64,000 nt of DNA, from NCBI RefSeq assembly GCF_014651115.1, contig NZ_BMWG01000003.1, positions 19,675 through 83,674 on the forward strand. The letters run 5' to 3'. The position numbers and the translations under genes were made by a program. Below are positions 23,677-32,972 of the stretch, piece after piece. This DNA is from Streptomyces inusitatus. Its GTDB lineage: Bacteria; Actinomycetota; Actinomycetes; Streptomycetales; Streptomycetaceae. The notes under the pieces were generated by a model, which made no database searches, was not told the DNA's origin, and was given only the letters and a program-made list of their open reading frames with translations. Positions within the stretch are counted from its first letter, which is position 1; each line of letters begins with the position of its first letter.

Positions 23677-25668
23677 TCAGCGCAAGCCGGGGCGCTGGCC
23701 CGACATCAGGCCGGTGACCACATCCACCCACAGGGCCATCTCCCGGCCGGTCTGGGCATCCAAGTACGCGCTGCGGTCCCGCGCCCGCGCCGACGCCTCC
23801 GCGCGCTGCGACCCGGAGTAGAGACGGCGGACAGCATAGGCCCAGGCCGAGACGTCCTCCCGGTCGACGAACGTCCCCGCGTCACCCAGGGACTCACGGA
23901 GCCCCGGCGTCGGGTGCGCGATGACCGGGAGCCCACTCGCCAGCGCTTCGACCGCGGCCATGCCGTACGACTCGTAGACGGACGGGACCAGGAGGACCCG
24001 GGTCCGGGCCCACACGGCTCCGCGCATGTCCGTCGTCTGCGGGATCACCCGCATGTTCCCGTGCCTCGGGTGCGGGAGCTGTCGGCCGTGCGCCCCGGTG
24101 ACGCCGAGGAACGGCAGCCGGGGAAGGAGCCGCGCCGTGGCCCGCCAGGTCTCGACGCCCTTGTCCCGGTTGAGGTTCACCAGGGTGACGCTCTGCCCGG
24201 TCCAGGCGGCCCGATGCTCCCCCGGGATCACCGGCGGGTGGACCACCACCCCGGGGACGTCCCCGAGCCACGGGTACCGCTCGGCCAGCTCCGGGATGAT
24301 CCAGTGCGTGTTGTAGACGCACAGGTCCGGCCGGGCGTCCAGGGCCGGCTGCTCGTGGTCGTTGTGGAGGATCAGCACCGACCGGGCGCTGATCTCCCGG
24401 GCGAGGGTGACGGCGCGGTACCCGTAGTGGTGGTGGGACACGATGACCCGCGGGCGCATGGCCCGGAGCTGCGCCTCGGCGGCGTCCGCCGGGAGGCTGA
24501 CGTACGGGACGCCACCGACGTGCCAGGAGGGCGCCGCCTTCGGCATGTCGGAGCACACCAGGAGGACGCTGCGCCCCGCCTCGTGCAGGGACCGCATCAT
24601 CGTGTGGAGCATCGTCTCCGAGCCGGCCTGACGGTACGGCACCCCGTAGTGGATCCAGGCGACGACGTCCGGTGCGCGCGGCACCGCGACGGCTGGCGGC
24701 GCCGCTGCGGGCGCGGCCGGGCGCACCGGGGCCGGCCGGGACGCCAGGGACCGGCATGCATTCTCGAAGGCGGCGAGGCTCATCGCGGGGTCAAGGCCGG
24801 CCGTCCGGTCCAGGGCCCGCCGGGAGGCGGCTGTGTACGCCTGCGGCTCGCTGACCTCCTCGACGGCCCGCACCCAGCCCGCGGCGTCGTCCCGGTCGAC
24901 GTACACCGCGGCGTCGCCCAGGGCCTCCCAGATGCCCGGCAGCGGCGCAGCGATCACCGGGATGCCGGACACCATCGCCTCGACCCCGACTCGCCCGTAC
25001 GACTCCACCGCGGACGGCATCAGCAGGAGCCGGGTCCGGGCGTAGACGTCCCGTGGGTCGGTCCGGTCGACGAGCTTCACGTTCGCGGGCAGGAGGAGCG
25101 GGTCACGGCCGGGCGTGCGGACCATGAGGAACCGCTCCCCGGGCAGGGCCTCGGCGACCGCGGCGAGGACGTCGGCACCCTTCGGGCCCGTCGACCCGTT
25201 CAACGTGATCAGGTCACCGGGGGTCGTCCGGTACCGGGCCGGGGCGACCGGCGGCGGCAGGACCAGCGACGGCCCGCCGTACGGGTAGTGGGCGCGGCAC
25301 GCCTGCGACGGGAACCAGGCCATGGCCGGCCCGCCGAGGTCCAGGTCCCGCGCCATCCCGTGGACCATCAGCAGGTGCGGCACGCCCCCGGTGGCCGCGA
25401 CCAGCCGCACGGCCCGGCGGTCGGCATGGTGCGAGACGACCAGCTGCGGTCTCACCGCCTGGAGGGCCCGCTGCCAGTGCGTCACCGGCCACACCTTCAC
25501 CCCGTCCACCAGCCGCGGTGTCCCGGCCGCCAGCCGGGTGGTGACGACCTCGGCCTGGTGCCCGGCCGCGACCAGGCCGGCCACGTACTCGGCCGAGGTG
25601 ATCGCGGCCCCGGTCGGCAGGTCCGGGCGGCCGTAGACCGGCAGGAAGAGCAGGACGCGCAGGCTCAC
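23677..25668 (-). CDS. Tandem double glycosyltransferase (two GT-B / GT4-like halves)
   Basis: A protein of about 663 aa made of two similar GT4-type units joined by a Pro/Ala linker near residues 305-330. Unit 1 has FLPVYGRPDLPTGAA, VVSHHADRRAV and the nucleotide-sugar motif ESYGRVGVEAMVSGIPVIA. Unit 2 has YGVPYRQAGSETML, VIVSHHHYGYRAV and ESYGMAAVEALASGLPVIA. Each half keeps the ExxG(x)xxEAMxxGxPVIA signature, so both may be active. GTG 25668 overlaps the upstream stop; GTG 25677 is an alternative. Co-location with a methyltransferase and a Stealth-like gene inside the tail module suggests virion glycosylation. Confidence 0.85.
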   Translation of the reverse strand: MSLRVLLFLPVYGRPDLPTGAAITSAEYVAGLVAAGHQAEVVTTRLAAGTPRLVDGVKVWPVTHWQRALQAVRPQLVVSHHADRRAVRLVAATGGVPHLLMVHGMARDLDLGGPAMAWFPSQACRAHYPYGGPSLVLPPPVAPARYRTTPGDLITLNGSTGPKGADVLAAVAEALPGERFLMVRTPGRDPLLLPANVKLVDRTDPRDVYARTRLLLMPSAVESYGRVGVEAMVSGIPVIAAPLPGIWEALGDAAVYVDRDDAAGWVRAVEEVSEPQAYTAASRRALDRTAGLDPAMSLAAFENACRSLASRPAPVRPAAPAAAPPAVAVPRAPDVVAWIHYGVPYRQAGSETMLHTMMRSLHEAGRSVLLVCSDMPKAAPSWHVGGVPYVSLPADAAEAQLRAMRPRVIVSHHHYGYRAVTLAREISARSVLILHNDHEQPALDARPDLCVYNTHWIIPELAERYPWLGDVPGVVVHPPVIPGEHRAAWTGQSVTLVNLNRDKGVETWRATARLLPRLPFLGVTGAHGRQLPHPRHGNMRVIPQTTDMRGAVWARTRVLLVPSVYESYGMAAVEALASGLPVIAHPTPGLRESLGDAGTFVDREDVSAWAYAVRRLYSGSQRAEASARARDRSAYLDAQTGREMALWVDVVTGLMSGQRPGLR

Positions 25669-26186
25669 CGGCTCCACCAGAAGCAGGCGAGGACGTCCCC
25701 GACCAGCTCCGCGCAGAGCGTCCCGGACCGGCCAAGCTCGGCCCGCATCTGCTCGGCGCTCCAGTGGGCGACGTGCTCCTCGAAGGGGTTGCCGTACACC
25801 GCGCCCTGGTCGAGGTGCAGGACGGGCACCGACACGATCAGGTGCGCAGCCTGCACCCGGACCTCGTCCAGGAGCCCGACCGCGTCGGCGCGCGGCATGT
25901 GCTCCAGGACGTCACCGGCGACGACCAGGTCCACCCGGAAGAACGGATCGACCATCTCCCGGGCGTCGGCCACCACCACATCGTCGTAGAGGGCGTGGAG
26001 CCCGAACCGTTCGACGTAGGGCTCCCACGCCTCGACGGCGGTCCACCGGCCCTTCCACTCGCTGCGGGCGCGCACCGCCTGAGCGTAGGTCCCGCAGCCC
26101 GCGCCGATGTCGATGACCGTGTGCGGCCGGATCTGCCCGTACCAGGCGAGGGCCGCGTCCTTCCCCTCGGTGTCGCTGTAGGGCAT
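25665..26186 (-). CDS. Class I SAM-dependent methyltransferase
   Basis: A 173-aa protein with motif I VIDIGAGCGTYAQAV (residues ~23-37), an acidic residue after strand 2 (AVEAWEP), motif IV-like VVAGDVLEHM (~88-97) and a following helix. These small-molecule or sugar O-methyltransferase-like folds often accompany glycosyltransferases and cap sugars. ATG 26186 overlaps the upstream stop as TGATG, and its own stop overlaps the glycosyltransferase start. The three genes from 26722 to 23677 are translationally chained. Confidence 0.85.
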   Translation of the reverse strand: MPYSDTEGKDAALAWYGQIRPHTVIDIGAGCGTYAQAVRARSEWKGRWTAVEAWEPYVERFGLHALYDDVVVADAREMVDPFFRVDLVVAGDVLEHMPRADAVGLLDEVRVQAAHLIVSVPVLHLDQGAVYGNPFEEHVAHWSAEQMRAELGRSGTLCAELVGDVLACFWWSR

Positions 26187-26722
26187 CAAACGCCCTGCCC
26201 GGCCTCGGTGGCCAGGCAGTGCACCGTCACCCCGGCCGCCGGGATAGGCACCTGGAGCAGGCTGATCCCGAGGACCGTCGCGGACGGGGACCGGCGGACG
26301 TTGAACGTCGCCGAGCCGACGGCCACGGCGGTGAGGCGGCACTCCGTGACGTCCGTGATCGCGGTCTCCACGGCCTGGGTGATCACCGGCACCGTGGGGA
26401 ACGCTGGCGTGAACGTGAAGGTGACGTTCCCGCTCGCGTCCGTGACGCCCTTCCCGGCGAACACCCGGCGCGCCGTGCCGAGCGGGAGGACGATCCAGCG
26501 GGCGCCGTCGGACTGGACGCGCTTCGACTGGCCCCGGCCGACGCTGATCGAGGCGACGTTGGCCCCGCCCTCGGTGAAGCCGACGCCTCCGGACCACACG
26601 GCTGTGACGGTGCCGGTGTTCGTCAGGTCGTGCGTCCGGCCCGGGACGGTGGCCGGGGCCGGCAGGGACTCGGCCGCCGTGTCCGTCTCGATGATCAGTG
26701 CGTCGGTATCGTGCAGTGCCAC
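26186..26722 (-). CDS. Tail fibre-like protein
   Basis: A 178-aa beta-rich protein. The C-terminal half (GNVTFTFTPAFPTVPVITQAVE and a following RRSPSATVLGISLLQVP) matches the tip domains seen on phage fibres, where VTFTFTPAFP-type motifs recur. It starts with GTG 26722. Placed directly downstream of the beta-helix spike, it may be a short fibre tip or a second chain of the same appendage. Confidence 0.7.
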   Translation of the reverse strand: MALHDTDALIIETDTAAESLPAPATVPGRTHDLTNTGTVTAVWSGGVGFTEGGANVASISVGRGQSKRVQSDGARWIVLPLGTARRVFAGKGVTDASGNVTFTFTPAFPTVPVITQAVETAITDVTECRLTAVAVGSATFNVRRSPSATVLGISLLQVPIPAAGVTVHCLATEAGQGV

Positions 26723-26734
26723 GCCGTCCCACCC

Positions 26735-28279
26735 CTAGATCGTGTCGTCGAAGCCCTTGTTGCACAGGCGGTTCGTGTTGGAGGCGGTCAGGCCCTTGTT
26801 GAACGCGCCCTCGATCACGAGGCTCGTGTGGGAGAACGACCCGAGGGCGACGGTGCAGCCGGCGGAGAACCGGCAGTTGATGACGGCGCCGGTGCCGGTG
26901 CCGGTGACCGTCGCCCCGGAGTTGATCTCGGTCCGCTGGAGGATCGTCGCCCCGGCCGGGTCGGTCAGGCTGACCGTGTGACCGGAGGAGAGGTTGCACC
27001 GGTCCATGATCAGCTGGTTCATGCCGGGGTCCACCGTGCCGGCCAGGACCAGCGCGACGGCTCCGCCCTCGGTGCGGGTGTTCTGGATCGTGTCCGTGCC
27101 CGTGCCCGCGCTGGCCGAGCGGTTCTGGCTGATCTGGCCGACGCCGATGGTGCTGGCGACGATCGCCAGAGTCCGGGCGGTGCCGATGCTGTTGGCGATG
27201 TTCGCGCCGACCAGGGAGTTCGAGATCGAGATCCCGCCCGGCCCGTTCTGCGTGATCGCCGTGTTGGTGGCGTAGAGGTGCGATCCGCTGATGCCCACGC
27301 TGCCGCCGGTCGCCGTACTCGGCTGGTTGATGACGCACCCGATGATCGAGTTGGTGATCGACAGGGTCGCGAGGGTCGCCGGGCCGCCCTGCTGGACACG
27401 GCCACCTTGGAAGATCGCCCCCGTGAACGTCACCGCCGCCCCGCTGGAGAACCCGAGGCCGGAGAAGCCGGAGTTGTTGGCGGACTGGATGATCGAGCGG
27501 ATGATCGTCCGGGCGCCCGGCCCGGAGTTGGCCAGGCTGGTGCCGACCGCGGCACCGTGGAACCGGTTCCCGTCGAAGACGATCGCGCCCGAGGTCGTCG
27601 CCTGGATGTCGATGAAGAACCCGTCAACGATCTCGTTGTCCGTGATCGTGCGGGTGCCCGTGCCACCAGCGTTGTCCCGGTACCCGGCCCCGTCCCGCAC
27701 CGTGTTCCCGGTGAAGGACCGCGCCCCGGAGCCGCCCGCAAGGGTCACCGTCGGCCCGGCGGACGCCGCAGCCGCCGCCTGGATGACGTTCCCGGAGAAC
27801 TCCGTCCAGGCGCCCGACAGATCGACGGCCGCGCGGTCGATCAGGTTGTTGTTCACGGTGCCGGTCATCGCCGGCCAGCCGGTGAGGGCGGAGTCCGTGA
27901 TCCGGTTGTTGGTGAAGTTCGCTGCTCCCCAGGGGAAGGCGCCGACGCTCACCCCGTCGCCGGCGTCCCTCACGACGTTGCCCAGGTTGTCCCGCAGCTC
28001 CTGCATCGTGCCGACGGCGCCCTGGTCGATGTCGTACTGGCCCACCCACGCGACCTGGTCGCTCGGGGTGGTGACCTTCGCCTCCATGCTGAGCCGGTTC
28101 CCGGCGACCGCGTGGAGCTCGACGAGGTTCGGGCCGGGCAGGGTCGTGCCCTGCGTCCAGTCGGAGACGACGTACGTGCACTCCTCCCGGAGGAGGCCGG
28201 CGTCCCGGAGCGCCACCACGGCGGCATGGGTCATCGGCTGGTCGGGGCACGGGTTGGAGAACCCTCCGGAGGTGGCCAT
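26735..28279 (-). CDS. Tail spike with predicted parallel beta-helix
   Basis: A 514-aa protein. From residue ~115 it consists of many short Asn/Thr/Gly-rich turns (NNRITDSALTGWP, GNTVRDGAGYRDNAGG, DNEIVDGFFID, ITNSIIGCVINQ) typical of a right-handed parallel beta-helix, the fold of spikes that bind or cleave surface polysaccharide. The N-terminal ~110 residues would attach to the tail. No catalytic signature is clear. ATG 28279 overlaps the previous stop. Fibre genes here sit between capsid and tube, an unusual place. Confidence 0.74.
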   Translation of the reverse strand: MATSGGFSNPCPDQPMTHAAVVALRDAGLLREECTYVVSDWTQGTTLPGPNLVELHAVAGNRLSMEAKVTTPSDQVAWVGQYDIDQGAVGTMQELRDNLGNVVRDAGDGVSVGAFPWGAANFTNNRITDSALTGWPAMTGTVNNNLIDRAAVDLSGAWTEFSGNVIQAAAAASAGPTVTLAGGSGARSFTGNTVRDGAGYRDNAGGTGTRTITDNEIVDGFFIDIQATTSGAIVFDGNRFHGAAVGTSLANSGPGARTIIRSIIQSANNSGFSGLGFSSGAAVTFTGAIFQGGRVQQGGPATLATLSITNSIIGCVINQPSTATGGSVGISGSHLYATNTAITQNGPGGISISNSLVGANIANSIGTARTLAIVASTIGVGQISQNRSASAGTGTDTIQNTRTEGGAVALVLAGTVDPGMNQLIMDRCNLSSGHTVSLTDPAGATILQRTEINSGATVTGTGTGAVINCRFSAGCTVALGSFSHTSLVIEGAFNKGLTASNTNRLCNKGFDDTI

Positions 28280-31200
28280 CAGACTGCCACCGTCCAGTGC
28301 ACCAGAACCCGGCTCCCGACGTCAGCCGTGACCGACTGGGGCGGCGACAACGTCCCCTCCTCGTTGTTCTCCCAGGACACCGTCAGGCCCGTCGGCAGGG
28401 CGCTCACCGCCGTGCCGTTCTGGTCCGTGACCGTCGCCGTCCCGGCCAGCACGGTGTACGTCAGCGCGGTGACCGTGCCGCCCGCGTCGGCCGGCGTCCA
28501 GGAGGTGCCCGCGGTGACGTCCTTGTGCTGCGCCGTCACCGCCACGGCGGCGCACGGGCCGGGCGTCCACGCGGCGGGGGTGATGACGTTCCCGCCCGCG
28601 GTGGTGAACACCTCGGCGGTCACGGTCCCGTCCGCGTCCACCGTCTCCCGGCGGATCGCCGGGGCGCCGTCCGCACACACCAGCTCCGCCGTGGTGGTCG
28701 GGCAGCACGGGCAGTCGAAGACGCTGATCGTGGCCTCGTTGAGGACCGTGCCGGTGCGCAGGTCGGTGAGGCTGTACGTGCCGTCGCAGTTGTGGACCCG
28801 GGCCGCCCGCGCGGAGTCGCCGCCGGGCAGGATCTCCGTGAAGGTGATGTTCGACTGGACGCTCAGGCCCGCGCCGGTGGGGGCGTAGTCCCAGGCGATC
28901 GTCTGGACGGGGCCGATGAACGTCAGGTCGATGATCCCGTCAGCGGCCGGCCCGCCGTCGACTCCGGTGTTCCCGAGGACCGCCGTGCCGTTCCCGGTGA
29001 GGGTGTCGAACGCCGGGGAGATGTTCCGCAGCCGCTCCCCGGAGGCCGCCCCGAAGAACTCCAGGCGGACGACCACGTTCGAGCGCAGCGCCCCGAGGTT
29101 GATGGACGTGTGCTGCGTGGCCGGCGAGGTCGCCGTGTTGCGGACGCCGTTGGCCGTGAGCGCCGCCCCGGTGTCGGGGGTGACGGTCTCGGTGACCGTG
29201 ATCCCCACGCCGGCGAAGTTCGGGTTCGTCCACACCCGGGAGCCGGGCGGGGTGGTGCTGGTCGAGCCGGCCCAGTTGTCCGACAGGCGCGCGCCGGGGA
29301 GCGGCGGGGAGTAGCAGACCTCCCCGAGGACGGTCGGGCAGTCGTCGCAGCGCTTCACCGTGCCGACCGGCACATAGGGGGCGCCGGCGAGGGTGAGGTT
29401 CACGACGGCCGTGACCGCGCCCGCCGCGGTCTGGATCAGCTTCCGGACGAACGGCCCGGCGTTGTCGCAGAGGATGAACTCGCCGACGACGGCCGGGTCC
29501 TTGGGCTGGCAGACGCCGACCGTCCCCGTCGGGGCGTACGGCGTCGTCCCGTCGAGGGCGGTGTCAGCGGTCGAGAGGACGGCCCCGGTCTCGTCGGTCA
29601 GGACGTGCCGCAGGAACGGCGTCATGGCCCCGCCGGCGGCGGTGTCGCACAGGACGACGACCGCCCGGTCCACGTCCGGTGTCGGGCAGACGCCGACGGT
29701 GCCGACCGTGGTGTAGACCGCTCCGGTCAGGTCGGTGTCGTAGACCTCGGCGACGGCGCCCTGCTCGGTGTAGCGGGTGTGCCGCAGGAACGGGCCGTTG
29801 TCGTCGCAGAGGATCGTCTCCTCCGCGTCGGTGCGTCCGCAGTCCCGGGCCTCGCCCTGGACGAGGTACGGGGCACCGCCGAGGTCGGTGTCCGTCGTGC
29901 CGGTCGGGTTGCCGTTGCAGTCGTACGTGGTGCAGCGGCGGAACGGCGTCACGGACGCGGCGCACGGGATGACGTCCTGGAACTCCAGGGTAATCGTGAA
30001 CTGGTCCGCGTCCCACGCCTTGACGGTCTGCTGCGCCCCGGGCGCCGTGTCGGTCTGCGCGGACTCCAGGCCGAGGTAGGCGCTGATGTTCCCGGCGACC
30101 AGGTCGGCGACGGGGACGGTGGCCGTCAGGGTCAGCGTCGCCAGGTAGCCCGGCGGCGTGTTGCTCGGCGGCCCGGCGAACGCGACCGAGGCCGCCCCGT
30201 TGTAGAGCGTCATCCCGCCGGTGCCGCCGAACCCGGCATTGGGGCCGAGCTGGTGGAGGCGGAACGAGATGTCGACCTGGACGGTCCCGGCCGGGTCGAC
30301 GCACGGCGGCACCGGCGCGGTGATCAGGCCCTCGATCGCCTGCGCGGTCTGGGTGCCGGGCGGCTGGGGGCTGCCCACGGGGAAGTGCGTCGTGCCGCCG
30401 GACCAGAAAGCGGCACCGCCTCCCGGCACCTGCGGGATGCCGGGGACGTTGTGCGTCGGGGCCCGGTCGGTCGTCGTGGGCTGGCCGGCGATGGGCGGCG
30501 TCGGCGGGTTCGCCGAGCCCTCCACCACGTCACACAGCAGCTCGCACTCGGTGTCACCGCACTTGCACAGGCCGACGGTGCCGACCGGACTGTACGGCAG
30601 GCCGGCGAGGTCGCTGTCCCGGACCACGGTCAGGACGCCGTTCACGTCCGTGAGGAACGTCCGTAGGAACGGCCCGTTGTCGTCGCACAAGGTGATGGTC
30701 TCGGCGTCGGTACCCGGGTCAACGAGGGTGCGGGTGTCGCTGCCTGACGGCTCGGTGCACTGGCTGACGTCGCCGGTGACGACGTAGGGCGTGACGCCGT
30801 CGAGCTCGGTGTCTGTGGTGGCCGTCACGGTGCCCGTGCAGTCGCGGGTGAGGGTGCGCAAGAACTCGGTCCGGGAGCACGTGCCGTCGAGGTTGACGGT
30901 CGCGCCGTGGAAGTTCGCTTCGAAGGAGTTGGAGTGCAGCCCCTGCAAGGCGTAGTTGGACCAGGTGACGACCCACACGACGAGGACGAGGTTCGGGAAC
31001 GCGGAGGCGGGGACGTTGCTCGCCGTCAACGACTTGAGGACGGCCGGGCCGCCCACGGGGAACTCGCTCGCCTGGAAGTACGTCCCCGCGAGCTTCGCGC
31101 CGGTCGCCTTGTTGAGGAGTGCGATCTCGGCGATGTCGTAGTCCGGGCCGGCGCTGCCCGGGTTGTCCAGCGAGGTGTTCCGCAGGTCCACCGTGAACGT

Positions 31201-32550
31201 GACGTCACCGGTCGCGTAGCCGCAGTCCGTGGTGAAGTCGAGGTCGGCACCGATGCTGGAGCGGAACACCGGCGTGTTGGGGCTGGCCGCCCCGGACCCC
31301 GCCGGGAACGTCAGGGCCGCCGCCGAGTCCCAGAACGCCTGCTCCTGGGCCGCCGTGGTCGGGCTCTGCGCCCACCCGCCGTTGGCCTTGAACGCGCTGA
31401 AGAACGACGTCGTGGGGATGACGGTCTGGTTCTCGGTGAGGTTGAACGTGGCCGGCGTCGAGCCGGGCAGGACCGCGGTGTCGCACAGCACCAGGTGCTC
31501 GGTGTCCCCGCAGGGCACCGGGAGGCACGGCCCGGGGGTGTAGCCGGTCGGCGTCGCCACGGGGGCGCCGCCGGTGCCGTAGAACACCTCCGTCGTGGCG
31601 TTGCCCGCGCTGTCGAAGACGCGGACGCGGTCCAGGGTGACGCCCTGGTCGCAGACCTTGTCGACCTCGACGTCCGGGCCGGCCGGCGTGCTCGCCGAGG
31701 ATCCGGAGGAGCCGCAGGTGTCGCAGGACTGGGGGGTGCCGGTGAGGACGTGCGGCGTCGTCGCGTCCATGGTGAAGTCGGCGGTTGACTCGACGGTCCC
31801 GGAGCAGGTGGACACGATGCGGCGCAGGAACGGGGCGCAGGTGTCGGTGACGGCCGCGAAGGTGGTGTTCACGCCGAGCTGTGCGTGGCCGGTGACGGTG
31901 TTCCGCAGGTCCATCTCGATGGTGTTCGCGCCAGCCGCCAGCGTGACGCGCTGTGTGCCGTTGGACGGTGTCAGCGGGGAGCCGTTGACGCGGACCCCGG
32001 ACCAGACGTCATCTACGGCGGTGGCGTTGAACGCAAGGTCGTAGGGGCCGGCCGTCGGGGCGTTGAACGTCTTTGTCCAGGTGTAGACGCCGGCGAAGTT
32101 CCCGACGTGGCCGGGCTGGATGTTGAACGAGAACGTCCCGGACCCGTCTGCCTCGACGATCGGCGGCGAGGGGGGTACTCCGTTGGCCGGAGCCGGGTCG
32201 GCGGAGGCGGTGAGCAGCCAGCCCTGATCCGTGTTCTGTGTGGTGTCCCAGATCGCCTGTGCCGGGCCGACGTCCTCGACCACGTCGCAGAGGACCAGCC
32301 ACTCCGATGCCTTGCAGTCCGCCGGGCACGGCTGGAGGGTGCCCTGCACGACGTAGAGGGCGCCGGTGGCCGGGTTGACCAGGCGGGTGCCGGTGCGCAC
32401 CCCGGTCTCGGCGTCGTAGACCGCCTCGACCAGGGCGACCGCGATCAGGTCGCCGTTCGCGTCGATGTCGCAGAGCAAGGAGCCTTCGACATCGAATCCC
32501 GGATCGCCGGCGCTGGGGTCGGGGCCGCAGGGCAGGGGCTGGACGGGCAT
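28279..32550 (-). CDS. Very large repeat-containing fibre protein
   Basis: A 1423-aa protein built from repeated modules of about 45-60 residues of the form LCDDNGPFLR...T..G.V....DTDL.G.PY..VGTVG.C (for example ILCDDNGPFLRHTRYTEQGA and VVLCDTAAGGAMTPFLRHVL). At least eight modules occur, separated by beta-rich domains of ~150 residues. Each module starts with LCD and ends near a C, so cysteine pairs may staple each unit. The C-terminus ends in a beta domain (TAQHKDVTAGTSWTPADAGG). Its size and repeats suit a long side fibre or adhesin. Start ATG 32550. Confidence 0.75.
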   Translation of the reverse strand: MPVQPLPCGPDPSAGDPGFDVEGSLLCDIDANGDLIAVALVEAVYDAETGVRTGTRLVNPATGALYVVQGTLQPCPADCKASEWLVLCDVVEDVGPAQAIWDTTQNTDQGWLLTASADPAPANGVPPSPPIVEADGSGTFSFNIQPGHVGNFAGVYTWTKTFNAPTAGPYDLAFNATAVDDVWSGVRVNGSPLTPSNGTQRVTLAAGANTIEMDLRNTVTGHAQLGVNTTFAAVTDTCAPFLRRIVSTCSGTVESTADFTMDATTPHVLTGTPQSCDTCGSSGSSASTPAGPDVEVDKVCDQGVTLDRVRVFDSAGNATTEVFYGTGGAPVATPTGYTPGPCLPVPCGDTEHLVLCDTAVLPGSTPATFNLTENQTVIPTTSFFSAFKANGGWAQSPTTAAQEQAFWDSAAALTFPAGSGAASPNTPVFRSSIGADLDFTTDCGYATGDVTFTVDLRNTSLDNPGSAGPDYDIAEIALLNKATGAKLAGTYFQASEFPVGGPAVLKSLTASNVPASAFPNLVLVVWVVTWSNYALQGLHSNSFEANFHGATVNLDGTCSRTEFLRTLTRDCTGTVTATTDTELDGVTPYVVTGDVSQCTEPSGSDTRTLVDPGTDAETITLCDDNGPFLRTFLTDVNGVLTVVRDSDLAGLPYSPVGTVGLCKCGDTECELLCDVVEGSANPPTPPIAGQPTTTDRAPTHNVPGIPQVPGGGAAFWSGGTTHFPVGSPQPPGTQTAQAIEGLITAPVPPCVDPAGTVQVDISFRLHQLGPNAGFGGTGGMTLYNGAASVAFAGPPSNTPPGYLATLTLTATVPVADLVAGNISAYLGLESAQTDTAPGAQQTVKAWDADQFTITLEFQDVIPCAASVTPFRRCTTYDCNGNPTGTTDTDLGGAPYLVQGEARDCGRTDAEETILCDDNGPFLRHTRYTEQGAVAEVYDTDLTGAVYTTVGTVGVCPTPDVDRAVVVLCDTAAGGAMTPFLRHVLTDETGAVLSTADTALDGTTPYAPTGTVGVCQPKDPAVVGEFILCDNAGPFVRKLIQTAAGAVTAVVNLTLAGAPYVPVGTVKRCDDCPTVLGEVCYSPPLPGARLSDNWAGSTSTTPPGSRVWTNPNFAGVGITVTETVTPDTGAALTANGVRNTATSPATQHTSINLGALRSNVVVRLEFFGAASGERLRNISPAFDTLTGNGTAVLGNTGVDGGPAADGIIDLTFIGPVQTIAWDYAPTGAGLSVQSNITFTEILPGGDSARAARVHNCDGTYSLTDLRTGTVLNEATISVFDCPCCPTTTAELVCADGAPAIRRETVDADGTVTAEVFTTAGGNVITPAAWTPGPCAAVAVTAQHKDVTAGTSWTPADAGGTVTALTYTVLAGTATVTDQNGTAVSALPTGLTVSWENNEEGTLSPPQSVTADVGSRVLVHWTVAV

Positions 32551-32553
32551 CGG

Positions 32554-32964
32554 TCAGCTCTCTTCGGGGTGGACATGGCGGCGGTGCGCGGCCACGGCCC
32601 GTGGGCTTTTGAAGGTCCGGCCGCAGCAGTCCAGACCGTCATCGGGGGGCGGGTCGAGCGGGACCGAGTCGGGCGGATAGGCACTGGCGGGGACGTCGGG
32701 CAGTGGTTCGCCCGGCACGGCTTTCAGAGCTTCCGCGAGCTCCGGGAAGTCCTCGAAGTCTTCGAGGGTCGGGGTGATGTAGGGGTGGCCGTCGACTTGG
32801 GCACCGGTGAGGATGGCCTCCGGGGCGATGGCGAAGAGGTGCGCCGGTACGGCGAAGGTCGTCGGGTCGACGGTACGGATCTTCGGTGTCTGCCTCACGG
32901 CCCAGCGGGCGAATGCCTGCCGCTGCTCGGGGGCGGGCTGGACGCGGATGATGTCGGTCACCAT
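32554..32964 (-). CDS. Small virion-region protein with zinc-finger-like C-terminus
   Basis: A 136-aa protein. ATG 32964 has GAGGAG upstream; a longer frame to 32985 overlaps the previous gene. Its C-terminus CCGRTFKSPRAVAAHRRHVHP looks like a partial C2H2 finger (two adjacent cysteines and three histidines), possibly metal binding. The first 100 residues are proline-rich with acidic patches. It lies between the capsid-associated protein and the long fibre. Function unknown. Confidence 0.6.
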   Translation of the reverse strand: MVTDIIRVQPAPEQRQAFARWAVRQTPKIRTVDPTTFAVPAHLFAIAPEAILTGAQVDGHPYITPTLEDFEDFPELAEALKAVPGEPLPDVPASAYPPDSVPLDPPPDDGLDCCGRTFKSPRAVAAHRRHVHPEES

Positions 32965-32972
32965 GGGTCTCC

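Noticed and set aside
26219..30666. Plus-strand ORFs of ~790-890 aa opposite the fibre genes
   Set aside because: Low-complexity Gly/Arg/Asp composition and no start signals; shadows of the fibre genes.
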